This document shows positions 31,219 through 37,179 of a stretch of 37,179 bases of DNA, one piece after another. The position numbers and the translations under genes are program-made. The notes beneath the pieces were generated by a model. It searched no databases and was not told where the DNA came from. It saw only the letters and a list, made by a program, of their open reading frames with translations. Source of the DNA: a virus; the IMG/VR virus record IMGVR_UViG_3300009420_001166, positions 1 to 37,179 of that record; one strand, 5' to 3'. The stretch's first letter is position 1. Every line of letters begins with the position of its first letter.

Positions 31219-32232
31219 ATGAGTGATTTTTTAAAAGATATAATAAAAGAAACTGGCAATGAATACGCCACCCTTGCAAGTGAAGGTGTGGATGCTGGTG
31301 ATGTATCAAATTTTGTTGATACAGGTTGTTATTCATTAAATGCCTTACTATCAGGCAGTATATATGGTGGTATGCCAGGTAATAAGATTACAGCAATCGC
31401 TGGCGAAGCTGCAACAGGAAAGACTTTCTTTGCATTAGGTATCTGTAAACATTTTTTAGAGACAGACAAAGACGCAGGTGTTATTTACTTTGAAAGTGAA
31501 AGTGCCGTATCTAAAAATATGATTGAAGATAGAGGTATTGATAGTACAAGATTTGTCGTTGTACCAGTTGCAACCGTACAAGAGTTTAGAGCACAAGCAA
31601 TCAAAGTAGTAGACAAGTACCTAGAACAACCAGAGAGTGCTAGAAAACCTATTATGTTTGTATTAGATAGTTTAGGTATGTTATCTACAACTAAAGAAAT
31701 GGAAGATACTGCTGACGGTAAAGAAACAAGAGATATGACAAGGTCACAAATTGTCAAATCTACATTTAGAGTATTAACTTTAAAACTTGGTAAAGCAAAT
31801 GTTCCTATGATTATGACTAATCACACATATGATGTTATTGGTTCTATGTTTCCTCAAAAAGAAATGGGTGGTGGTTCAGGATTGAAATACGCCGCTAGTA
31901 ATATTGTTTATCTATCAAAGAGAAAAGTAAAAGACGGCACAGAAGTTGTCGGTAATATTATTCATTGTAAAAACTACAAGTCAAGGTTAACAAAAGAAAA
32001 TTCTATAGTTGATGTATTGTTAACTTATTCAAAAGGTTTAGACAAGTATTACGGACTATTAGATATTGCTGTTGAAGCAGAAATTTTCAAAAAAGTATCT
32101 ACTAGAATTGAGTTACCTGATGGAAAGAAAGTGTTTGGTAAAACAATCATTGATAATCCAGAAGAGTATTTTACAACTGAAATATTAGAGAAGATAGATG
32201 AAGCAGCCAAAAGAAAATTCCTCTACGGATAA
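31219..32232 (+). CDS. uvsX: UvsX RecA-like recombinase
   Basis: UvsX pairs homologous DNA in recombination and repair, with UvsY (encoded at 2919) as mediator. The 337-residue protein has Walker A GEAATGKT (62-69), the catalytic Glu region [10 protein letters not shown], Walker [13 protein letters not shown] and a loop-2 region around [18 protein letters not shown]. It is shorter than T4 UvsX (about 390) at the C terminus, as in other marine relatives. It overlaps the next small gene by 35 bases. Confidence 0.94.
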   Translation: MSDFLKDIIKETGNEYATLASEGVDAGDVSNFVDTGCYSLNALLSGSIYGGMPGNKITAIAGEAATGKTFFALGICKHFLETDKDAGVIYFESESAVSKNMIEDRGIDSTRFVVVPVATVQEFRAQAIKVVDKYLEQPESARKPIMFVLDSLGMLSTTKEMEDTADGKETRDMTRSQIVKSTFRVLTLKLGKANVPMIMTNHTYDVIGSMFPQKEMGGGSGLKYAASNIVYLSKRKVKDGTEVVGNIIHCKNYKSRLTKENSIVDVLLTYSKGLDKYYGLLDIAVEAEIFKKVSTRIELPDGKKVFGKTIIDNPEEYFTTEILEKIDEAAKRKFLYG

Positions 32233-32515
32233 AAGATACACTTTTGCACAAAGACCAGGAGACGATTTTAGTTGTATAAAAATCGTTGAAGGTCAGTACA
32301 AAGATGTTATATACAAGTACGGCAAGGTACAATTTGCACAAGAAGAAAACGCAGATGGTAATTTGCCTTTGCAGTTTGAATGGACTCTATTAAAGAAACC
32401 AGAAGAACTGGACTTGGACCTTGACAAAGAAGCATTTTTAGTGTATATTGGTGATATATTAATCGAACTTTTAGATGAGAGAATAAATGATGGAACAATC
32501 CTTGATGACAAATAG
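32198..32515 (+). CDS. Conserved-position hypothetical protein between uvsX and gp41 (105 aa)
   Basis: The 105-residue protein has a beta-rich first half ([33 protein letters not shown]) and an acidic helical end ([18 protein letters not shown]). It lies between UvsX and the gp41 helicase, overlapping both, where T4 has gene 40. I do not recognise sequence similarity to gp40. The layout suggests a small partner of recombination or helicase, by position only. Confidence 0.6.
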   Translation: MKQPKENSSTDKRYTFAQRPGDDFSCIKIVEGQYKDVIYKYGKVQFAQEENADGNLPLQFEWTLLKKPEELDLDLDKEAFLVYIGDILIELLDERINDGTILDDK

Positions 32516-33869
32516 ACTTGAAGACACAATATTGACAAACTTAGTATTCAATGAAGAATACGCTAGAAAGGTATTGCCGTTTTTAAAAGATGAATACTTT
32601 GGTACAAGAAGTGATAAACTTTTATTTGAGTCCGTCTATGATTTCATAACTAAATATAATAATCTTCCTACAAAAGAGACCTTGATTATAGAATTAAACA
32701 ATCGTAAAGATATTAACGAGGAAGAGTTTAAGGCTATTAAAACAACAATAAACGGATTAACTCCACAAGAGAGTGATATACAATGGTTGTTTGACACTAC
32801 GGAGAAATTCTGTAAAGACAAGGCGGTAAACAATGCAGTACTTAACGGCATTAAAATCTTGGATGGAAAAGACAAGGAAAGAAATGCAGAGGCCATTCCT
32901 TCAATTTTATCTGAAGCTCTTGCTGTGTCTTTTGATAATCATATTGGGCATGATTACATTGGGGACGCAGATGATAGATATGAATATTATCATAAAAAAG
33001 AATTAAGACTTCCATTTGACCTACAATATTTCAATAGAATAACTAAAGGCGGTGTGCCACAGAAGACATTGAATGTATGTCTTGCCGGTACCGGTGTAGG
33101 TAAATCTTTGTTTATGTGTCACCTCGCTGCTACTTCAATACTTGAAGGTAGAAATGTTTTATACATTACAATGGAGATGGCAGAAGAAAGAATCGCAGAA
33201 AGAATTGATAGTAATTTATTAGATGTAACCACAGATGACTTACACGCTTTACCTAAAGATATGTTTGATGACAGGATTAAAAAGTTAAAATCAAAAAGTC
33301 CTGGTACATTAATCGTCAAAGAATATCCAACAGCGTCTGCTCATAGTGGTCACTTCAAGTCATTATTAAATGAACTTGCATTAAAGAAAAGTTTTAAACC
33401 AGATGTAGTCTTCATAGATTATCTTAACATATGTGCTTCAAGTAGATTTAAAGGTGGTAACATATCATCTTACTTCTATATCAAAGCGATTGCAGAAGAG
33501 TTAAGAGGTCTTGCAGTAGAATTTAAATTACCTATATTTACTGCTACACAAACAACAAGAAGTGGTTTCACTTCTACTGATATTGGACTTGAAGATACTT
33601 CCGAAAGTTTTGGTCTACCTGCTACTGCCGACTTTATGTTTGCTTTGATGACTAACGAAGAGTTAGATAATCTTAATCAAATGAAAGTAAAACAATTGAA
33701 GAACCGGTATAGCGACCCATCAATCAATCGTAGTTTTATTATTGGCGTTGATAGAAGTAAGATGAGATTGTATGATGTAGAGCAAAAAGCACAAAACATT
33801 GTAGACGCTAACCAGGAGAAAGAATTTGCTGAAGACCCTTACGACAAATTTTCAGATTTTAAAATATAA
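32487..33869 (+). CDS. gp41: Replicative DNA helicase gp41 (DnaB-like)
   Basis: gp41 is the hexameric helicase that unwinds the fork and works with the gp61 primase. The 460-residue protein (T4: 475) has an N-terminal helical domain, the linker, and a RecA-like core with Walker A AGTGVGKS (200-207), the DnaB motif VLYITMEMAEERIAERID, Walker B VVFIDYLNIC and GLPATADFMFAL plus NRYSDPSINRSF near the C terminus. Start ATG 32487 is followed at once by a second ATG at 32490. The primase gp61 is outside the window. Confidence 0.94.
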   Translation: MMEQSLMTNRLEDTILTNLVFNEEYARKVLPFLKDEYFGTRSDKLLFESVYDFITKYNNLPTKETLIIELNNRKDINEEEFKAIKTTINGLTPQESDIQWLFDTTEKFCKDKAVNNAVLNGIKILDGKDKERNAEAIPSILSEALAVSFDNHIGHDYIGDADDRYEYYHKKELRLPFDLQYFNRITKGGVPQKTLNVCLAGTGVGKSLFMCHLAATSILEGRNVLYITMEMAEERIAERIDSNLLDVTTDDLHALPKDMFDDRIKKLKSKSPGTLIVKEYPTASAHSGHFKSLLNELALKKSFKPDVVFIDYLNICASSRFKGGNISSYFYIKAIAEELRGLAVEFKLPIFTATQTTRSGFTSTDIGLEDTSESFGLPATADFMFALMTNEELDNLNQMKVKQLKNRYSDPSINRSFIIGVDRSKMRLYDVEQKAQNIVDANQEKEFAEDPYDKFSDFKI

Positions 33870-33873
33870 ACTT

Positions 33874-34137
33874 ATGCCTAGAAAAAACACATCACCAACA
33901 AAACAAACACAAAGTAGAAGCTTAGAGCGTGGAGAAAAACTACACTATACTAAGACAATGATTAAGAAGAGAGGTAGGATGTACTGGAGAGTAATAGAAA
34001 AACCTACTAATGTTATTGTCAAAGATTTCTTTTTTGAAAAGGATGCTAGGTCACTAGTTAGATTTCAGAATAAAGAAAGAGTATGGGAAGTAAACGGTGG
34101 GATACCTCACTTTCTTTGTGAATTAGAACCAAATTAA
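33874..34137 (+). CDS. Small basic hypothetical protein (87 aa)
   Basis: The 87-residue protein starts PRKNTSPTKQTQSRSLERG, a basic probably disordered tail, then GRMYWRVIEKPTNVIVKDFFFEKDA, a compact strand-rich part. It starts four bases after gp41. An in-frame codon upstream inside gp41 is less likely as a start. I do not recognise a family; the basic head suggests nucleic-acid contact. Confidence 0.55.
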   Translation: MPRKNTSPTKQTQSRSLERGEKLHYTKTMIKKRGRMYWRVIEKPTNVIVKDFFFEKDARSLVRFQNKERVWEVNGGIPHFLCELEPN

Positions 34138-34156
34138 TTCACTTTTTTTTACTTTT

Positions 34157-34199
34157 TGCTCGTTTTTCGCTTGACACTATGCTATGAGTGTGTTATTAT
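34157..34199 (+). promoter_or_regulatory. TGCTC-type sigma70-like promoter
   Basis: TGCTC (34157-34161), nine bases, TTGACA (34171-34176), 17 bp, TATTAT (34194-34199), with a T-rich tract before it. Same design as the VWA and AAA+ gene promoters. Confidence 0.85.
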
Positions 34200-34241
34200 A
34201 TACACATAATCAATGATGAAACAACAACTAAAGGATTTACT

Positions 34242-34529
34242 ATGAACTTTCCAAACACTAACTCAAAAGACCTAATCAATTTCTTATCTGCTAACAATGG
34301 CGAACTTGAAATAACTACCGAAGAAGGTCTTATCTACAGCACAGCGAAGTTAGAGACTATCGCTAAAATAATTACTAATCACACAATGCCTATTGATGGT
34401 GTTTTGTCTTCTTCATCTATGGACTTTGCAAAAGAATATGGATTTAAGACTAATGACGCCGCTTCTAAACTATGGGAAAAGGCAGTTGACTTAGTTATCG
34501 CACAACAAACAACTACCGTTTACGCTTAA
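34242..34529 (+). CDS. Hypothetical protein (95 aa) sharing a promoter type with the VWA/AAA+ genes
   Basis: The 95-residue protein begins NFPNTNSKDLINFLSANNGE and is mostly helical, with TTEEGLIYSTAKLETIAKII. It ends with LWEKAVDLVIAQQTTTVYA. The ATG at 34242 follows AAAGGA. I do not recognise a family. Its promoter shares the TGCTC-N9-TTGACA layout with the peptidase-VWA and MoxR-like genes, which hints at a joint regulon. Confidence 0.65.
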   Translation: MNFPNTNSKDLINFLSANNGELEITTEEGLIYSTAKLETIAKIITNHTMPIDGVLSSSSMDFAKEYGFKTNDAASKLWEKAVDLVIAQQTTTVYA

Positions 34530-34540
34530 TATCTAAGGTC

Positions 34541-34625
34541 GCCACCGTGGTGAAATTGGTAAACACAACGGACTTAAAATCCGTCGGAGTAATCCTTACC
34601 GGTTCAAGTCCGGTCGGTGGCACCA
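34541..34625 (+). tRNA. tRNA-Leu (anticodon UAA)
   Basis: Acceptor GCCACCG (34541-34547) pairs with CGGTGGC (34615-34621), followed by A and an encoded CCA. The anticodon stem ACGGA/TCCGT holds the loop with TAA at 34575-34577. A 13-nt variable region with a GGA/TCC stem marks class II leucine tRNA, and the T arm is ACCGG/CCGGT. It reads UUA, a frequent codon in this AT-rich genome. Confidence 0.95.
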
Positions 34626-34636
34626 ATCTGGAGTAT

Positions 34637-34713
34637 GGCCTCGTAGCTCAACTGGATAGAGCACCAGTCTTCTAAACTGGATGTTGCAGGTTCAAGTCCT
34701 GCCGAGGTCGCCA
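34637..34713 (+). tRNA. tRNA-Arg (anticodon UCU)
   Basis: Acceptor GGCCTCG (34637-34643) pairs with CGAGGTC near the 3' end, with one G-T pair, then G and encoded CCA. The anticodon stem CCAGT/ACTGG holds TCT at 34671-34673. It reads AGA, the dominant arginine codon in these genes. It lies 11 bases after tRNA-Leu, and a promoter -35 begins 3 bases after its CCA. Confidence 0.95.
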
Positions 34714-34715
34714 GC

Positions 34716-34744
34716 TTGACAAATGAATAAATATGTTGTAGTAT
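34716..34744 (+). promoter_or_regulatory. Sigma70-like promoter after the tRNAs
   Basis: TTGACA (34716-34721), 17-bp spacer, TAGTAT (34739-34744). A near-late motif GATAAATA (34768-34775) follows, just before the ATG at 34779. Confidence 0.6.
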
Positions 34745-34778
34745 AAGAGAGTAATAAAAAATTAATGGATAAATAACA

Positions 34779-36200
34779 ATGGCAGTTTTTAAAAAGACAG
34801 ATTTTATAAGAGACAACAGACCATATGCAGCCAAGAATGGTAAGTATGCTGGTAAGTCTCGTTTTGAAATTGTACAATTAATGATAAACGCTAAAGAACG
34901 ATTTGCTGAAGGTTCTTCAGGTAGTGGTCGTAAACTAGAAGGTATCGCAATTGTATCAAAACCTAATACTTGGCCTTGTATTATTCAAGTCAAATCTTCT
35001 ACAGGAAGTAAGATAGAAGAAGTATCACTTACAACAATCCATAAGTCAACACTATTTGGTGGTGGAGGTGGTTCAGGTGGTGGTGCAGCCGTGACAGCAA
35101 TTACTGAAAGTGGACAATGTTATTATTGTTCATTAGCATTTAATGTTAAGAAAGGTCCAATAAAGTTAGCAGACATTACAGACGCCAATATGGAAAAGGC
35201 TGCTCGTTATGTACAGGCGACCGTTGCTTACAAAGCATTTAAAGATAGAGTACCAGAAGATTGGATTGATAGTGGTACATTTCTAAAAACAGCAAACGAA
35301 ATTTATAAAAAGTATTCATCAAGGGTTACTGGTGGTGTTTACTTTCATAGAGGCAGTACTTTTATGGGTAAAGTATATGCAGCTAAAAAAGAAGTAATTA
35401 GAATAGATAAACAAATGGCACAGAAAGATGGTAGAGCACCATTAGCGCCAGGTAGTTTTTCAGATGACAAATGGAATCCAGGTGATATATGGATGACTAC
35501 AATGACACCAGGTTCGGATCCTCTTGCATTGTTTAAGCAAGATTGGGGAATATTAAATCAAGCAGTATTAGATAAAGCAGGTAGATTAAATTCTCCTAGA
35601 ACTTTCTTACTAGGTATCTCTCTAAAGAAACTAGGTAGTACCGTTAAGTTAGAAGAGTATAATGCTCCTGAAAGAGTGAAGTTAATATCACACGATTACA
35701 AAAGTCATAAATTTGGAAGCAACAACGATTTCTTTTCGTCAATTGATATGTATATGGGTATGGGTGGTGCGAATGTTCAGTTTAGAGCATTTAATTCTAC
35801 TTCAAGTTGGCAAGGAGAAATAAAAGGATTGAGTGCTGCCGGTGGTAAAATCGGTGCAGGTAATGTAAATTTCTATTGTGAGAAACACATACGAAAATCT
35901 ATAGGTTCACAAGGTATAAGGTCTGGTTGGAAAGAAACACCAGGTAATCAAGTTAAGTTGAATGATATGTACCAACTATATAAGAAGTATGTTAATAATC
36001 CATTAGATAGTAGTAGTACTTTTAGCAAACAATGTATTGACAAAGGTGGTAGTTTTATATTCTCAAAGAATATGTGTCTATTGTTTTTAGACACTATGAT
36101 GACAGCTACAACAACACAAAGAAATAAAGTAAGTACAGATATTATAAAATATGCAGCTTCTAGTACTGATTTATCTTCTTTCTTTGTTAAGGTGTCATAA
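34779..36200 (+). CDS. Large conserved phage protein with KWNPGDIWM motif, possible PD-(D/E)xK-like nuclease
   Basis: The 473-residue protein has an N-terminal part with FEIVQLMIN, a glycine-rich stretch FGGGGGSGGGAA (93-104) followed by AITESGQCYYCSLAFN, then KWNPGDIWM (231-239) and, 40 residues on, LLGISLKK (277-284). The sequence G-D-I followed later by ISLK resembles the active-site layout of some PD-(D/E)xK nucleases, with Asp236 and Lys283; this is an inference. I know similar proteins only as hypothetical genes of marine T4-like phages. It lies after the tRNAs, before a second conserved unknown protein with a late promoter. No ribosome binding site is evident. Confidence 0.7.
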   Translation: MAVFKKTDFIRDNRPYAAKNGKYAGKSRFEIVQLMINAKERFAEGSSGSGRKLEGIAIVSKPNTWPCIIQVKSSTGSKIEEVSLTTIHKSTLFGGGGGSGGGAAVTAITESGQCYYCSLAFNVKKGPIKLADITDANMEKAARYVQATVAYKAFKDRVPEDWIDSGTFLKTANEIYKKYSSRVTGGVYFHRGSTFMGKVYAAKKEVIRIDKQMAQKDGRAPLAPGSFSDDKWNPGDIWMTTMTPGSDPLALFKQDWGILNQAVLDKAGRLNSPRTFLLGISLKKLGSTVKLEEYNAPERVKLISHDYKSHKFGSNNDFFSSIDMYMGMGGANVQFRAFNSTSSWQGEIKGLSAAGGKIGAGNVNFYCEKHIRKSIGSQGIRSGWKETPGNQVKLNDMYQLYKKYVNNPLDSSSTFSKQCIDKGGSFIFSKNMCLLFLDTMMTATTTQRNKVSTDIIKYAASSTDLSSFFVKVS

Positions 36201-36204
36201 GACT

Positions 36205-36212
36205 TATAAATA
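36205..36212 (+). promoter_or_regulatory. T4-type late promoter TATAAATA
   Basis: A perfect late motif within CTTATAAATAGTA, shared with the tail-gene promoter at 2221. The predicted start near 36218 leaves a leader of about 65 nt. Confidence 0.75.
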
Positions 36213-36282
36213 GTAGCACAACGAAGTGAAAATTTATATTAATGGATAGTTTATTTGTATATGGAAAAAATGAAGGACAAAA

Positions 36283-37179
36283 ATGTTTAGTTTTAAAGGA
36301 TATTCTAGCTCAGGTACGAACACACACCTTGAGCATTTAGAAGACGAAATAATTAATAACGGCCTGGCAGGCGGTAAGAACGCTATAGCGTTTCTACAAT
36401 CTTTACAGAAAATGTTAACAGGTAATGTTAGCAATAAAGTAAATGTAACCGTTAAGTGGGATGGCGCTCCTGCGATAGTATGTGGAACTAATCCTGAAAA
36501 CGGCAAATTCTTTGTCGGTACAAAATCTGTATTCAATAAAACTCCTAAAATCAATTACACTTCAGCAGACATAAGAAAGAATCACCCAGGTGGTGTTGGT
36601 CCAAAATTAGAAGTTGCATTAAGAGAACTAAAAAAATTAGGTATAAGAGGCATTGTCCAAGGTGATTGTCTCTTTACTAATGAAGATAAGAAAGTGAATA
36701 ACATTGACGGGCAATCAATGATTACCTTTACTCCTAATACTATAACATATGCTATGCCTGTTTCGAGTGCGGTCGGTAAAAAGATTGCTCGTGCTAGAAT
36801 GGGCATAGTGTTCCATACACAATATGTTGGTGACAGAATGGATAGCTTAAATGCTAACTTTGGTTATGTTAAAGGAATCAGAAGTAGTAGTGTGTGGGTA
36901 CCAAGTGCAGAATACAAAGACACTAGTGGTAGTGCAAGTTTCAATCGTGCAGAAGTTTCAGCGTTTAACGCTCAGTTAAGAATGGCACAAGGTAGTTTAC
37001 AAAAAGCAGGACCTATGTTAAATGAGTTTAATAGTACAGACGATTTAGGCGTAGGTATGAAAATTAAAACATATTTCAATAGTATCGTTAGAGGTACACA
37101 AGGTATGGGTAGTGTTAAATCACTAGTAGATGGTTTTGAACCATACTATACAAGTTTCATTGATAATGAAATAACAAAA
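36283..37179 (+). CDS. DUF6267-like conserved phage protein (3' end outside window)
   Basis: The frame starts at ATG 36283, after GAAGGA, and runs open to the window end; 299 residues are visible. It contains VTVKWDGAPAIVCGTNPENG (K58, D60, G61), FFVGTKSVFNKTPKINYT, GIVQGDCLF and ITFTPNTITYAMP, blocks I recall from DUF6267-type proteins of marine T4-like phages. K-x-D-G followed by a glycine-rich strand is like motif I of DNA/RNA ligases and related nucleotidyltransferases, and the order of the later blocks is compatible with that fold, though key later motifs are not clear. A late promoter suggests a virion or late role. The function is open. Confidence 0.7.
   Translation, partial: MFSFKGYSSSGTNTHLEHLEDEIINNGLAGGKNAIAFLQSLQKMLTGNVSNKVNVTVKWDGAPAIVCGTNPENGKFFVGTKSVFNKTPKINYTSADIRKNHPGGVGPKLEVALRELKKLGIRGIVQGDCLFTNEDKKVNNIDGQSMITFTPNTITYAMPVSSAVGKKIARARMGIVFHTQYVGDRMDSLNANFGYVKGIRSSSVWVPSAEYKDTSGSASFNRAEVSAFNAQLRMAQGSLQKAGPMLNEFNSTDDLGVGMKIKTYFNSIVRGTQGMGSVKSLVDGFEPYYTSFIDNEITK

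Noticed and set aside
34768-34775. GATAAATA as a late promoter for the 473-residue protein
   Set aside because: It has one mismatch to TATAAATA at the first base and lies only a few bases from the ATG, so I mention it but do not call it as a separate promoter.
36242-36343. Short frame beginning ATG GAT AGT after the late promoter
   Set aside because: It runs into the DUF6267-like gene in another frame and has no ribosome binding site, while the ATG at 36283 has GAAGGA and a long conserved product.
1-37179. CRISPR array, integrase, transposase or attachment site
   Set aside because: I saw no spaced direct repeats, no recombinase or transposase motifs, and no tRNA-linked duplication; the window looks like a strictly virulent phage region.
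1-37179. Avoidance of GANTC, the site of alphaproteobacterial CcrM
   Set aside because: GANTC occurs at several places, for example near 12, 591 and 1291, so it is not avoided as strongly as GATC.

Overview
The window is a continuous stretch of a T4-like (myovirus) phage genome of marine type. By eye it is about one third G+C. Every gene I can support lies on the plus strand, and many neighbouring genes overlap by one to a few bases. Most of the T4 replication, recombination and late-transcription core is here: gp23, UvsY, UvsW, gp55, gp47, gp46, gp45, gp44, gp62, RegA, gp43, UvsX and gp41. The accessory genes (bS21, Hsp20, peptide deformylase, a CobS/MoxR-like ATPase, peroxiredoxin, ferredoxin) resemble those of marine cyanophages and pelagiphages. 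A SAR11-like or other AT-rich marine bacterium is a reasonable host guess, but nothing in the window proves it.

Layout: 1-894 is the 3' part of the major capsid gene, closed by a terminator. 1014-2848 holds an AlkB-like membrane di-iron oxygenase behind an early/late composite promoter, then a gp19-like tail protein. 2859-8846 is the recombination and late-sigma block (uvsY, uvsW, an Sm-like protein, gp55, gp47, gp46). 8839-14848 is a tightly overlapping modification block: peptide deformylase, a two-domain Asp/Asn-hydroxylase-like protein, a PLP enzyme, a second 2OG-Fe(II) oxygenase, a methyltransferase with a degenerate catalytic motif, four small proteins and a TSPPY methyltransferase. 15005-18760 is a two-gene system: a metallopeptidase-VWA protein and a MoxR/CobS-type AAA+ ATPase, each with its own promoter of a shared design. 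18835-20866 carries DUF3310, bS21, a possible structured RNA, Hsp20 and peroxiredoxin. 20871-28185 is the replisome block (clamp, clamp loader, RegA, a RimK-RimB-like fusion, Sm-like protein, ferredoxin, DNA polymerase). 28185-31118 carries a GNAT, an MT-A70 methyltransferase, a possible GIY-YIG protein and a second TSPPY methyltransferase. 31166-34137 is uvsX, a small protein and gp41. 34157-37179 has a small gene, tRNA-Leu(UAA), tRNA-Arg(UCU) and two large conserved phage proteins, the last cut by the window end.

Regulation: I find fourteen sigma70-like promoters (TTGACA or TTGACT, always a 17-bp spacer, then an A/T-rich -10) ahead of replication, recombination and accessory genes. I also find T4-type late motifs (TATAAATA) ahead of structural and several accessory genes. 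Three of the sigma70-like promoters share an exact TGCTC-N9-TTGACA arrangement.

The strongest anomaly is genome-wide: by eye GATC occurs only seven times in 37 kb, where about a hundred would be expected, and six of the seven lie inside GGATCC. With four methyltransferase-like genes in the window, this points to strong restriction or modification pressure on GATC with GGATCC exempt. Other leads are the AlkB homologue with a changed third histidine box, the peptidase-VWA/AAA+ pair, and the set of genes aimed at ribosome and nascent-protein modification.
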